Shown piece after piece: positions 47,338-59,625 of a DNA stretch of 64,000 nt. The notes under the pieces are model-generated. The model had not been told where the DNA came from. It saw only the letters and a program-made list of their open reading frames with translations, and searched no databases. How positions within the stretch are numbered: position 1 is the stretch's first letter; every line of letters starts with the position of its first letter. Both the position numbers and the translations under genes were made by a program. The stretch is from Leptobrachium leishanense (Eukaryota; Chordata; Amphibia; Anura; Megophryidae): positions 413,454,626 through 413,518,625 of the forward strand of contig CM019063.1 of assembly GCA_009667805.1 (NCBI GenBank), read 5' to 3'.

Positions 47338-47511
47338 CTATTCACTAAAGGTGAAACTCAGGAGAATGACTGGAGAAGTGAAAATTCTAGGTCAAAATAG
47401 CCAAACCAGAAAAATTCCCCCATTTATCTCACTTATCCAAATCAACTATTTGGTCTAGATTGTTCATTCTCCTGGCAGTTCTCCTGGTTTTCACCTCTCT
47501 CTGAATAACCC
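47338..47511. mobile_element. Short palindromic MITE, copy S2
   Basis: Pairs GTGAAACTCAGGAGAATGAC with the complementary right arm; the outer left end is mutated (TCTATTCACTAAAG). Confidence 0.8.
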
Positions 47512-47580
47512 AGTTCGTGTAAAACACAAAGCAACAGATCATAGGAATAACTTTGCCTGGACTCATTTTATATATATAAA

Positions 47581-48311
47581 GGGCCATATTACATTCTTCA
47601 CGCAAAAACGCACGCACAACCCTTGAATTTGTGCGCCAAGCGTTGAACGTTAATGCACGTAAATCAACGCTGGTATTACAATCCTCACGCATTTTTTCAT
47701 CCGTTGAGCAATAACACGTGTAAAACGGACTCGCACAAACGCGCGTGCAGAAACATTGCGCGCAGAAATCAGTGTGCAGACTATCTTTTCACGCGATTCA
47801 GCCAATCAGAATTAAGAACCACAATTGTCTCACGTTACATTTTTGCGCCTGTCAAAGTCAATCTGAGCATATATGCTGCAGCAATAAAAAATGCACGCAC
47901 AACTTCTCCATTTTATCGGTTTGGTATGAGTAGAATGTGTAACTATACTTTGCTGCGTATTTTTTTTTGGGGGGGGGGTGTATTTGGGTTCGGCCAGGTT
48001 GGTCAGATTTACCTTTAACACCAGCTTTCAGGAGTTGCTAAAATTATGCGCACAAAGGCTGTGCGTTACAAACTGCGCATAGATTGTAATACCATCCGCA
48101 TACCAGAGCACAAACGCATTTGCGCTCACAATGTTAAGTATAGGACGCGTGACGTACAGTAAGCTCGTGCAGCGTTCACCCGCGGTAGACGTATACCCGT
48201 GTTTGTTGCGCTGACATTGTAATACGACATTCTGCGCAAAGGGTTTTGCCCCTTGCGTTAATGCGTTTTTGCCCCCGTGCAAACGTTTGCGCGAAGATTG
48301 TAATAGGGCCC
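47581..48311. mobile_element. ~730-bp TIR element (GGGCC..TATTACA ends), GCGCA-rich
   Basis: Left end GGGCCATATTACATTCTTC and right end GAAGATTGTAATAGGGCCC. TAAA is present on both sides. The interior is full of TGCGC/GCGCA-type stems. Its outline resembles the element at 52934-55313. Confidence 0.75.
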
Positions 48312-48317
48312 TAAATA

Positions 48318-48397
48318 CACTATATTGCCAAAAGTATTTGCTCACCTGCCCTGACTTGCATATGGATGGGTGGGCGAATACTTTTGGCAATATAGTG
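48318..48397. mobile_element. 80-bp Tc1/mariner-type mini MITE
   Basis: CACTATATTGCCAAAAGTAT at the left, with its complement at the right, flanked by TA on both sides (48316-48317, 48398-48399). Arms cover nearly the whole element. Confidence 0.85.
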
Positions 48398-48545
48398 TAC
48401 ATACAAACTCAGCAAAGGAAGCATTGGTATTTTCAATACTGCTATGAAAAGAAAAAGCATCTAGATTTTGATTCTATCATACTATAACATTTTTTGTAAC
48501 ATATTGCATAATTTGATGGGCATGTGAAATTATAAGTCTATATTC

Positions 48546-48724
48546 AGGACTATTCAAAGAAAGGTGAAACTCAGGAGAATGACTGGAGAAGTGAAAATTA
48601 TCGGTCAAAATAGCCAAACCAGAAAAATTCTCCCATTTATCTCACTTTCCAAATCGGCTATTTGGTCTAGATTATTCTCTTCTCCTGCCAGTTCTCCTGG
48701 TTTTCACCTTTCTCTGAATAACCC
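48546..48724. mobile_element. Short palindromic MITE, copy S3
   Basis: Arms GGTGAAACTCAGGAGAATG and complement; right end GAATAACCCTG; closely similar to S2 and S6. Confidence 0.85.
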
Positions 48725-49234
48725 TGTATGTGTAATTAATATATGAGATTAAATTAATATCAAATATCAGGAAGAACAAACTTATTCTAGACTGTTCAAA
48801 CATTAAGGAAACTGACCGGTTGCAGCAATGGCCTTATCCTTTTATGAGAAAGGATGGAAATGCATGCGTAGCTGTGTGTGCAAGATCACAAGATAATGTG
48901 CTTTGGTGAAGTTAACACTCATGAAGAATGGAGAAAATGTAATTTCGTTTTTTGCCTCTTCCATTTACATTATCGGTGAAATCATTATCCTGACTGTTGA
49001 ATACCTACAAGACAGAGCATAAAGACAAATACCTTCTCGTGGTTTTCTACTCACTGTTCTTTTAGATTAGAAATTTGAAAAATGATTATCGAAACCTTAT
49101 ATTCATGTCTGAATGTTGTACATTCAGGAGAGAACAAAATGTATCAATTGTGGCATATGTCACTCTGGTACAGGAAACCTCTCCCAACTCATTCATGGTC
49201 CTAATTCGAGGGTACAGGTGTAACTAACACTATC
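48725..49234. other. Spacer, no gene seen
   Basis: No recognisable feature. Confidence 0.4.
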
Positions 49235-49414
49235 AGGGTTATTCAGAGAAAGGTGAATCTCTGGAGAATGTTTGGAGAAGTGAAAATTCTAGGCCAAAAT
49301 AGCTGATTTGGAAAGTGAAATAAATAGGAGACTTTTTCTGGTTTGGCAATTTTGACCTAGAATTTTCACTTCTCCAAACGTTCTCCAGAGTTTCACCTTT
49401 CTCTGAATAACCCT
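49235..49414. mobile_element. Short palindromic MITE, copy S4
   Basis: AGGGTTATTCAGAGAAAGGTG and its complement at the right; the most symmetrical copy in the window. Confidence 0.88.
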
Positions 49415-49690
49415 GTGTGTGTGTAATTACTCATTGTTTGGTGTAATGGAAGCAGGAAACTCTTTTTGACCTGTTTGAGATTAGTCCTACTGACAGGCTG
49501 TTTTTTTCCTTTTTAAGAAATTTTTGAAGAATATTGTATTTCCTGGCTTCTCAAGTAATGTTGGATGCTGTTGTTCAAAGAAATATGAACACACCCTTAG
49601 ATATTTTGGGAAAAATTTAAGGAGAGGCTTTCTGCTGTAGGGGCCCAATATAAAGGCCAAATACAAGTATATTACAAAACAGAGTTTTAC

Positions 49691-50564
49691 AGGTTTATTC
49701 AAAGAGAATCGAAAAGTCACTGCACATTCGGTGACTTTTCGTTCTCTTCAATTCGGTGCGATTTGGCGATCCCATTTCGGCAACCCTGCGGTGTATTCAG
49801 CAAGCACCACAGGGCCATCGTAAGGCAGGGAAAACTCACCGCAAAACCCAGCGAAGGCACACAGAAACCTGCAAAAACATCTGGATTAACCCCGCCGAAC
49901 ACGCCAGAAAAACCAGAACAGGAGCCGATCACAGCGCAGAGCAGCCGTTGGAAAAAGCCCACACCGCAGATGAATGGAGTGAAAAAAAACCAGTACGCTT
50001 GAATGTGTGAAAAGTGAAACGCTGTTTGCAAAGAAACTACTGAACGAAAATGTCTGAAATTTACATATAAGAGTCAATGAATGATAATAAAAAGGTCTGT
50101 TACAGAAAAAAGAAAAAACGATTAAAAAAGGAAAATGGAAAAAAAATGTTTGCAAAAAATCCCAAAAAATACAGATCCTAAAAAAAATCTAAAAATCAAC
50201 AGACTTTTTACTGCAGAATATTATAATCAACGGTTTATTAGATATTGGATTAAAACGGGAATATTTTTAACATTTAAGCCTATGGGATTCTCTTGAATAA
50301 GCCTGTTGAATCAAACAGGGCAGGGCAATTCGGCAACTTTTCACTGCTAGTTTTGTTCTCTGAATAGCCGACTAATTGCTTCTCTATGGGGATTCACTGC
50401 CCTCGAACAGGCACCGAACAGGCACCGTATGTGCACGCAATTCGCCAACATTTGGCGAACTGCCTGCTCTCTGGATAGCCAAATGGCCAGGAAAGTTAAC
50501 CGAACGCTGAATTTCAGCGTTTGGTTACCTTTCGCCAGCAACTCGGAGCTCTTTGAATAACCCT
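49691..50564. mobile_element. Long palindromic MITE, copy L2
   Basis: About 0.87 kb, same internal order as 18570-19466 (GAATCGAAAAGTCAC, CCCTGCGGTGTATTCAGCAA, CACCGAACAGGCACCG), ends AGGTTTATTC and GAATAACCCT. Confidence 0.82.
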
Positions 50565-50643
50565 GCTAGTTAAGTTTTAGCACCCTCCATAATGCAAAAG
50601 ACATGGGAAGGGTAAAATATAGAAAGGCAATGTGAAAAATTAA

Positions 50644-51720
50644 CCCCCATAGTGCTGGTCAGTCCGAAAGTGCCAACTGCTGTTTTTACGTTTCTGCACT
50701 GTTTGTGTTGGTCAAATTTTCCTCTTACTCATTTATGCAAAGACACATATTTTGTACCGTTTTTTCCGCCATTAAATGTGCTTTCTAAAGATACCATTAT
50801 TTCAATCATATCATATAATTTACTATAAAAAATATGAAATTTGATGAAAAAAATTGAAAAAAAACCCCACACTTTTTCGAAATTTAATCCCCAAAATCTG
50901 CAACCGCCAAAAAAGACCCCGGCTAAATAGTTTTGAAATTCTGTCCTGAGATTAGAAATACCCAATTTTTACATATTTTTGCTTTTTAACCCCTTCACTG
51001 CTGAGCCTTTTCCCCTCTGTACGCTGAGCTTGTAGTCCTAGTTTATTATACCACCAGACAATTCTTTTTTTTAAAAAAAACCCACTTTTTTAAAAATACT
51101 TTTACACCAAACCTAGTCATGTTTGGTATCATTGGAAAGGCCATGAACAGGCCTCACCTGCCATTAAACGATAGAATAATAAAAGAGAAATAAAGTAAAC
51201 TTAGCATCTCCGCGCTCCCCCGTCAGCTCCGTCCTCTGCTTCTGCACGCAGCACACGCATTCTTTTCACAGCCTATGTAATTTGCTTAGCAGGATGCTTC
51301 CCCACTACACTAATCGTGTAAGCTGCTCAAGAAGTCTGCACCACGCGTCTGTTCAAATAGGGACACACACGTGCTGCCTACTTCCTGAGCACTGCTTGTC
51401 AGAGCCTCAGAGAGGCTCAGGAATGTACCATTGGTCCAAGCCATTCAAAAAACGGCCTGCATTGGAGGCTGGTCTCTGATTGACAGGATGGGGCCCAGGC
51501 AGCTCTCTCTGTTCCCTCTAGTGGCAGATACAGATTATGACAGACACAGGCACAGGCACAAAAAAAGTTTTTCTATCATAGTTTCTTTTTTGTAAAGTAT
51601 ATGTTATGATGAAAATAATGGTATCTTTAGAAAGTCCATTTAATGGCGAGAAAAACGGTATATAATATGTGTGGGTACATTAAATGAGTAAAAGATAATT
51701 TATAGCTAAACACAAAATGC
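50644..51720. mobile_element. Decayed TTAA-type elements in inverted arrangement
   Basis: TTAA at 50640-50643 precedes CCCCCATAGTGCTGG; TTAA followed by CCCCTTCACTGCTGAGCC lies at 50989. Segment 50725-50815 reappears inverted at about 51595-51695 (GATACCATTATTT versus AAATAATGGTATC, and CCATTAAATG versus CATTTAATGG). Ends are incomplete. Confidence 0.5.
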
Positions 51721-51773
51721 AGAAAGTTACTTAATATCTGTGTATATCTGGCTCTGATACTAGCCATTGCCAC

Positions 51774-52725
51774 TAGACATGTGCACAGCACAAAATTTCG
51801 TTTTGAACTAATGGATTAGTCCTAAAATGCAATTTATTTAGTTACTAAAGAAATTTGTTTTCAGTTCTTTAGTAGGAAAACTAATTTCATTCATCCGAAA
51901 ACCAATGGATACAATTACTATTGTAGCGGCTCCTCAGAGGGCTGAGATCGCTGCTTGTTACAGTATCTCTCACTCTCAGCACAATGTGGGCCATATTACA
52001 TAGTTGGTGCTAACATAACCAGAGCTGTTGTAAACTTCCCAGAGCCATTATAGCCTATGGAGGTTTTCAGTTTACAACAGCTCTGGTTAAGTTAGCACCA
52101 ACATTGTAATACTGCCCCGTGTCAGGCAAAGCTGTTACAGTAACTGACTGCTGCTCATCACAGCGCTCAGTTTCAGTAAAACTAGTAAATAATATTTTTA
52201 TATATAAGAGGTTAGAACAAAATTATTTCCTTGTTTTACTGAAACTCTGAGCACTGTTACAGTCAGTTACTGTAACAACTGAACCTGATACATTGTACTG
52301 AGAGATAATGTAACAAGCAGCCGATCTCAACGCTCACAGCCACTGGATTTAAAGGGCTGAAAAAAAAGGATCCTCTCTGTATAATGTATATAACATCCTC
52401 CTGCATTAATACCCCTCTCTGTATAATGTATAGAACATCCTCCTGCATTAATTAGTGCCCCTCTCTGTATAGAACATCCTACTGCATTGGGATGTGGAGG
52501 GTGCAGAACTTTGGATGTTGCGATGTTGCGCTCTTCATTGCTGGTCTCCTTCACTCATCAATGTAATATCACAAAAAGGACTGAAACTAAAATGTAGTGC
52601 ATTTTATTTTAGTTTCTTTCGTTTTTTGTACTGAGCAGTTTCGTTTCTCTTGAGTCATACTAAAACTAAATTATCCCAAATTTCTGACTAAATCGTTTTA
52701 GTACTAAAACGAATGCACATGTCTA
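51774..52725 (+). mobile_element. hAT-like composite MITE, copy A
   Basis: Ends TAGACATGTGCA and TGCACATGTCTA, with a perfect 8-bp target duplication ATTGCCAC (51766-51773, 52726-52733). Contains a complete fold-back MITE (51988-52117), an inverted pair around TATATATAAGAGG, and about three units of a ~40-bp repeat (CCTCTCTGTATAATGTATA) near 52370-52490. Copy B at 59984 has the same internal order in opposite orientation. Confidence 0.9.
51988..52117. mobile_element. Fold-back MITE nested in hAT-like copy A
   Basis: GGGCCATATTACATAGTTGG at the left and TGTAATACTGCCC at the right, with TGT/CGT at the borders. Confidence 0.85.
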
Positions 52726-53142
52726 ATTGCCACTGACTGCATCACACGTCCCTGCAGCACACAAGAAACGTTATCATATGCACTCGAAATCCTATTATAA
52801 TCCTTAAATGACATTCTGAGCGAAAATAGGCCAGAGACTGCATATTTGGCCATTGGCGCCTTCAAAGGCTCGCATGACAAGAGAAAGAAAACAGAATGTG
52901 GAAAATAATATAGCACATCCTAAGAGACACTATGACCCCTATTACACGCTTCGCGCAGCGCATTTGCGCGCGCGCAAATGCGCTTTTGCGCAAGGACAAA
53001 GCCATTTGCGCGAAACGTCGTAGTACGACGTTCGCGCAAACGATGTGCGTTAACGTTCAACACGAGTGACGCTGCGTGAACCCAGCGCGAGCGCAAGTTC
53101 CTGCGCCCATCCTATACTTAACATTGAGAGCGCAAATGCATT

Positions 53143-54811
53143 TGTTCAGTCTTTGCAGAAGAAAAGGAAGGAAAGGGACCTCAGTTAGGAGGAAACACTA
53201 ACGAGACATTTACATATCAGTTTACAGAGGCGGAGGTTCTACAGCAGCTGTCTAAAGTAAAGACAAATAAGTCAATGGGGCCTGATGGGATCCACCCTAA
53301 ATTATTAAAAGAGCTCAGTGATGTAATAGCAAAACCGTTAACAGATTTATTTAACCAATCCTTGCTAACGGGAGTCGTCCCAGAAGACTGGAAATTAGCA
53401 AATGTTGTGCCCATTTAAAAGAAGGGTAGTAGGGAGGAATCGGGGAACTATAGGCTGTCAGTAGTGGGGAAATTAATGGAAACCATGTTAAAGGAAAGGA
53501 TTGTTGAACATCTAAAAACACATAGATTACAGGATCAGAAACAACATGGGTTTACCTCAGGGAGATCATGCCAAACTAATCTTATTGATTTTTTTGATTG
53601 GGTAACAAAAATAATAGACACAGGTGGTGCAGTAGACATTGCTTATTTAGATTTCAGTAAGGCTTTTGATACTGTTCCGCATAGAAGGCTTATCAATATA
53701 TTGCAATCTTTGAGCTTGGATTCCAATATTGTTGAATGGATTAGGCAGTGGCTGAGTGACAGGCAACAGAGGGTTGTGGTAAATGGAGTTTATTCGGCGC
53801 AAGGTCTTGTTACCAGTGGGGTACCTCAGGGGTCAGTACTTGGACCCATTCTCTTTAATATTTTTATTAGTGATATTGCAGAAGGTATTAATGGAAAAGT
53901 ATGTCTTTTTGCTGATGACACAAAGATTTGCAACAGGGTTGACGTTCCTGGAGGGATCAGCCAAATGACAAATGATTTAGGTAAACTAAAAAAATGGTCG
54001 GAGTTGTGGCAATTGAGTTTTAATGTGGATAAGTGCAAGATAATGCACCTGGGACGTAAAAACCCAAGGGCTGAATATAGAATATTTGATACAGTCCTAA
54101 CCTCAACATCTGAGGAAAGGGATTTAGGGATTATTATTGCAGAGGATCTAAGGGTAAGTAGTCAATGTAATAGTGCAGCAGGAAATGCTAGCAGAATGCT
54201 TGGTTGTGTAGGGGAAGGTATTAGCAGTAGGAAAAGGGAAGTGCTCATGCCACTGTACAGAGCACTGGCGAGACCTCACTTGGTGTACTGTGTGCAGTAC
54301 TGGAGACCGTATCTCCAGAAGGATATAGACATCTTAGAGAGAGTTCAGAGAAGGGCTACTAAAATGGTGTACGGCTTGAAGGAGAAAAGTTACCAGGAAA
54401 GGCTTAATGATCTTAACATGTACAGCTTGGAAAAAAGACGAGACAGAGGAGATATGATAGAAACATTTAAATACGTAAAGGGAATCCACAAGGTAGAGGA
54501 AGGGAGTATATTTAAAAGGAAACAAAGTAGCAAAAGAAGAGGACATAGTCTTAGATTAGAGGGACAAAGGTTTAAAAGTAACATCAGAAAGCATTATTTT
54601 ACTGAGAGGGTGGTGGATACATGGAACAGTCTTCCAGTAGAAGTGGTAGAGGCCAAAACAGTAATTGAATTTAAGCAAGCATGGGATAGGCATAAGGCTA
54701 TCCTAAACAAAAGATAAATCCAGGTAAAGTATCCATGTAATTGGGCAGACTAGATGGGCCGAAAAGGTTCTTATCTGCCGAAATTTTTCTATGTTTCTAT
54801 GTTTCTATGTA
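53143..54811 (+). mobile_element. 5'-truncated CR1-type LINE
   Basis: The coding part is described next. The 3' end carries three tandem copies of TTTCTATG, the 8-bp-type repeat at CR1 3' termini. It has no poly(A). It lies within the GC-rich TIR element. Confidence 0.85.
53161..54717 (+). pseudogene. CR1-type reverse transcriptase, partial with one stop
   Basis: The frame runs from about 53161 with NKSMGPDGIHPKLLKEL and TGVVPEDWKLANVVPI, a stop at 53416-53418, then open again to 54717. RT motifs: QHGFTSGRSCQTNLI, YLDFSKAFDTVPH (motif A), SGVPQGSVLGPILFNIFISD (motif B), LFADDTKI (motif C), and the C-terminal ERDLGIIIAEDL. The tail EFKQAWDRHKAI is typical of CR1-like proteins. The endonuclease is missing because of 5' truncation. 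A product from the Met at 53464 (417 aa) would keep the palm but lack fingers and nuclease. Confidence 0.9.
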
Positions 54812-55316
54812 TTACAAACTTCTCACAAAGTCGTACGAGCGACGTTTTCACAAATTTTCATAACTTCTTTGAAAACTTGGTGTTAACTGCAAATATGATC
54901 ATTGTGGCCGAAACGAAATAACTCAGCAATAAAAAAAATACAGCACAGTACAGTTACACATTCTACACATACCCAGACATCAAAAATTAATAATTTCTTC
55001 AAAAATTTTTTTGCTGCAGCACATATACGCAGATTGATTTTGACAGCCGCAACAACCTGACTTTAGAAAATGGTGGTTCTTAATTCTGATTGGCTGAATC
55101 CCGTGAAAAAACAGTCTGCCCACCGATTCCTGCACGCAACGTTCATTTGCGCACAAATTTGCGCGTCAGATTTGCGCACATAAAAAGTTGAAGGCTGAAA
55201 AACTGTGCTCGGAGCGTACTACTGCTTTAATTTGTGCGATCTAAAGTTTTTTTGCGTGCGCAAAAAAAATCGCGCTGCGTGAGCGCATTTGCGCGAAGCG
55301 TGTAATAGGGGCCTAT

Positions 55317-56202
55317 AGGGGTTATTCAGAGAGAGCGGATCTGGCCCCAAAATGGCACTGAATAGTGAATTTCCCCATACGGTGCCATTTCAGGGCCATT
55401 TAGCTATTTGGAGAGCAGGCAGTTCGCCAAATTTTGGCGAACTGCCAGCAAGTATGGTGCCTGTTCGAAGGCAGTGAAATCCCCCATAGAGAAGCAATGA
55501 TTATTCTATTCAGAGAACACCAAACAGCAGAGAAAAGTTGCCGAAATGCCCTGCTGTTCGGTGTTTTCATTCAGCAGGTTTATTCAGGCGAACCTCATAG
55601 ACTTCAATGTTAAAAATATTCCCATTTTTATTCTATATAACTGTTTATTATTTTAATCTGCTGTAAAAATTCTCTTTATGTATAAAAAAAAATCTGGATT
55701 TTTTGTTTCTGTGTTTTATTTTAATAGAGTTCTTTCTTTTTTCTGTAACTGCCCTTTTTATTATCATTTATAGGATCTTACACTGTATGTAAATTCCAGA
55801 CAGTTTCGATCAGTAGTCTTTTTGCAAACCGTGTTTCAATTTTGACACTTTGAAGCATTTTTTTTTATATATACCCATCTGGCGGCTTGTCAGCTTTGTT
55901 TTACGGCTTGCCGGCGCTGTGCTCGGCGGCTCATTGGCTGCGTTTGGTGGCCCTCCGGCGTGTTTGCAACAGATATTTGGCGAGTTGGCGGTGGGCACCG
56001 GTTTGCGGTGGCAGCCGGCAGGATTGGAACAGGTTTGCGGCAAGCTGGCGTTGGCATTCAGCAGCCAATCCCTGCATTTCAGGGGAACCTGTGTTGAATG
56101 CTGAATTCACCACAGGGTGAGGAAATTTGATTCCCCCGAAGAGCAGAGAACGGGAGAGCATCGTAATGTCGGCGACATTTCGGTGCTCTTTGAATAGCCC
56201 CT
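55317..56202. mobile_element. Long palindromic MITE, copy L3
   Basis: Starts AGGGGTTATTCAGAGAG directly after the TAT of the preceding element and ends CTCTTTGAATAGCCCCT. The interior matches the other long copies loosely (GGCAGTTCGCCAAATTTTGG, AGAGAAGCAATGA). Confidence 0.65.
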
Positions 56203-57780
56203 TATATGTTTGGGACTGTGTCTCCTTAACAGACACATCATTTCATTGTGGGGGGTTTTCACAAATTCTATTTTATTTTTTGCTTCTCGGTGTGTGTTTC
56301 ACTCGGTTAGGACCCACCTTTGAAATTTACCCTGATGCGGTGGATTGCTATTACATTAATGTCCATTTACGTAGGCTCAAAAATCTCTATAGTGCATGTT
56401 CAGTCCATTCCTTTAAACTATGTTCATTAAGGTATTTTTATCAAAATGTATGGATCTTGAAGTTTGACCCTGTCTTTCACCCATCCCCATCAAAATTGGG
56501 TTTTTTATTTCTAACAAATTACAATAACACATTTCTAATTTCTAGCAAATTAGAAAAAAAAGCACAAGTTATATATATATATATATATTATAAACAGTAA
56601 TAGAGAATACTGTGAATACTGTTTTTTTGTCATGTATTTATTTATATGCACATATTTAAAAATTGTGTTAAATAATTTCTTGATAACTATTTCTAATGAT
56701 TCAAATACCGAAGACTAAGTAAAAGTAACTTTCTGAATTGTCATCACTCAATAAATGTTTTTAAAATGTTGCATATAATAAACAATACTTGCAAAGTGAA
56801 ATTATATAAATCCATGTTTGTAGCTATTTAATATTTTTTTTATTAATATAAAACATAAATATAAAAGTTACTAAAATCATAATTAAGTGCATATTACAGT
56901 TGAGTTAAAGCAAGTGTCTTCCCATGTAACATTATCCAACATCCTGTTATCTTACTAATACGGTTCCAGATGGTTTCAAATCAATATTTTAGCAATCAAT
57001 AGTCTTCCAGACTGATATCTTAGCTTCATCTTTTCTCAGGGCTGGGGGTATATCATTTAAAAAAGTTAAGCATTGACCTCCTGTCTACCAACTATCAGAG
57101 ATGGAAAAAGAAATTCACAAAGTCAAAACGTCCTATTTATTCCACGCAAATTTATTGAGAATGTAGATGACTGTCATAACAAAAGAATGTTTTTTGCATA
57201 TTGTGAAATGTTTGCATATTTTTTTTATCATTCTTATAATATTTTAATTCTTACTATTAAGTTAATACACACTATATATAACAATTCCTAATTTATGAAA
57301 ATAATTAATACAGGATACATATGAAACGTGTACCTAATACTAATTGTGGATTGTTTTTGGAAGCACTCATATAAATACAAATCAAAAGAACAGAATGGTG
57401 AACGATAGCTTTATATTACACGAAGATGATAAATATGCTGGGTACAAAGAAAAAATATACATGACACAAGTGGCTTTTCTTTGTTTTTTTTCTTTCTGTC
57501 TGAATGGAAGGCTGCAAAATTATTTCACTGAAGAAGAATATTTGTGTGCGTGTTGCAGAGCAGGGGAACTGATTCCAAATGAGCCGCTATGCTGTTGACT
57601 TGTGCCATCATTTTGACTGAGCGGCATGCTTTGCTTGTGGCTCGTTCATAGCTATTGCTTCCTATAAAGTAATGGCACCTATAAAAAAAAAATTATCAGA
57701 GAATTTGATTGGTGGAACAGGAGAAGAGCAAAACTATTTCAATGTAGCTGATTCTGTCTGTCTCCACTCAATGGACTTTT
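56203..57780. other. AT-rich spacer with TA microsatellite, no gene seen
   Basis: (TA)n at about 56571-56588. The 157-aa frame at 56127-56600 ends in this microsatellite and has no motif. Confidence 0.4.
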
Positions 57781-57783
57781 TGC

Positions 57784-57818
57784 CTTGAGAAAGTTACTTT
57801 TATGTAACGAAACGCGTC
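57784..57818 (+). ncRNA. Hammerhead-like PLE remnant
   Basis: CTTGAGAAA, stem GTTAC/GTAAC with a TTTTAT loop, then GAAACGCGTC, the same 3' part as the PLE motif at 4860. The first core block is changed, so probably not catalytic. Confidence 0.4.
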
Positions 57819-58321
57819 GGCGATTATGTCCTATTAAATTTGATTTTAATACTTTTATTTCGTTCAGCCTTTTTGTTGTATCCTGCATCCTATATGGTGT
57901 TCAGTGATTCTGAAAGCTGATTCACCAGTGGTTTCCAGCTACACCACAGGTCTACAGGTGGATTACAGCAGCTGAGTATATTGATTGATGTGCCCTTATT
58001 GCAGAGTATCCTGTGAGCATGTTATATATGCATGGGTTTTCTGTATCATTTATATATGCAGTTCTGCCCTATGTTTTTTTCATTTGTCTTACAGTGAGAC
58101 TCCTTATATTCTTATTTATCTATGAACTCCAGGAGCTGATAACAGCAGCCGTCCTGAGTCTATGAGCCTTTCACTGTTATAGCAGCTTGAATTGCTTGTT
58201 CATAATAGATTTTATAACAGAGTCCCTAAGAGTAATCGACTCATTCCGTCATTTCCAAATGGTGGCTCATTCATATAGAATATGGGCTAATATTTAATAT
58301 GGCCTGATCGTTGAAAATAAC
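57819..58321. other. Spacer downstream of the PLE remnant, no gene seen
   Basis: Probably includes the rest of a degraded PLE 3' end (TATTAAATTTGATTTTAATAC); no coding signal. Confidence 0.35.
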
Positions 58322-58500
58322 AGGGTTATTCAGAGATAGTTGAAAACCTGGAGAATGACTGGAGAATGAAAATTCTAGGTCAGAATAGCCGATTTGGAAA
58401 GTGAGAAAAATGGGAGAATTTTTCTGGTTTGGCTAATTTGACCTAGAATTTTCACTTCTCCAGTCATTCTCCTGGTTGTCACCTCTCTCTGAATAACACT
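58322..58500. mobile_element. Short palindromic MITE, copy S5
   Basis: AGGGTTATTCAGAGATAG and CTCTCTCTGAATAACACT; arms share TTCTAGGTCA with its complement. Confidence 0.85.
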
Positions 58501-59260
58501 GATAGTGTTTTTCAGCTGCATGTCAGACATTTTTCTGTTCATCAGATTTAATTTAAGACATAAAATTTCAATTTCCTGTAAGACCTTGTCTCAATTATTG
58601 GCACTTGCGCTTATACTAGCTAATGGAACTTTTGCGGTTAGCAATTCAAATTGAATGTATCCTTAAGCTGAATACTGATAGAATATCTGGTGCTGATATT
58701 AGTGTGAGTTTACCATATCTATATAAAGTATGGAGACTGGTTTGAATGTCCAGTCGTCCAAGGCAGCCATGACCATGTCTTGCCCTTTGAGTGCCGTTCT
58801 CTGGTCTGTGTTGTCTCTAATTCCTGGACATCGGATCTTGTTTTGCCTGCTAATATGTATACCATAGCATGACAAGAAAGAAACATGTATACCTAGTATT
58901 ATAATCTGATATACAGAGGACCTGCAAATGTAACCATTTAGTAGCATTTAATTTAAAGCCATATCAAGGACCACAAGGACAGATTGCTTTGCTCAAAACA
59001 GTTAGGGCACCTGCAAACCAGATGCCGGATTTTCAAGTCTCCCATGCCGAGATTTATGAAGTGGTGAGAAAAACTCTCCAGTGGAAAAACAAAATCTCCA
59101 AATCATATGTTAATTCATAGGGTACATCTATCAAGTGGCGGGATTATTTACACTTTGATAAATCTAGTCTTCGGAATAGCATTAAATTTTTTTATGGATT
59201 GACAACATGTATATATGTAAAATTCCCAGACAGGTCAGGAAACAGACACAAGATAAAAGC
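58501..59260. other. Spacer, no gene seen
   Basis: No recognisable feature. Confidence 0.4.
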
Positions 59261-59264
59261 TTAA

Positions 59265-59338
59265 CCCCTTTAAGGACCAAGGGTCTTTAAAGTCAATGCA
59301 TTTAGGATGGAACAGTTACGTCTTTGGTCCTTAAGGGG
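59265..59338. mobile_element. 74-bp TTAA mini element
   Basis: TTAA at 59261-59264 and 59339-59342; CCCCTTTAAGGACCAA faces TTGGTCCTTAAGGGG. A minimal TTAA-type fold-back. Confidence 0.8.
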
Positions 59339-59433
59339 TTAAGAATATATATATATATATATATACCCACACTCCAAATCTTATAAATTTTCTCCCCCGA
59401 TGCAGGAGCCAGACCAAAGCATTATAAAACAAA

Positions 59434-59590
59434 TGATGCCCCGCAGCACAGGAATATTAATGAAGTAATCAAACTTCATCTTCATTGACGTTTCAGTCCT
59501 GAAGCTCTTGATAAAAGTCTTTCAGGAATGAAACGTTGATGAAATAAAATGTGATTCTTTTTTTAATATTCCTGTACTGCGGGCCATCGT
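59434..59590. repeat. Inverted repeat with hammerhead-like centre
   Basis: Left CCCCGCAGCACAGGAATATT pairs with AATATTCCTGTACTGCGGG at the right; the centre contains CTTGATAAAAGTC...GAATGAAACGTTG (59507-59538), reminiscent of the PLE motif. Confidence 0.6.
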
Positions 59591-59625
59591 ATGTCTTTAT
59601 TAAATATATATGTATATATATATAT

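Larger units (their letters stand above)
52934..55313. mobile_element. GC-rich TIR element interrupted by a CR1 LINE
   Basis: Left end GACCCCTATTACACGCTTCG and right end CGAAGCGTGTAATAGGGGCC, with TAT on both sides (52931-52933, 55314-55316). The interior is packed with GCGCAAA/TTTGCGC stems. Removing the CR1 insertion leaves about 0.7 kb. The 3-bp target and GGCCCC-type end suggest a Harbinger-like relation. Confidence 0.75.
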
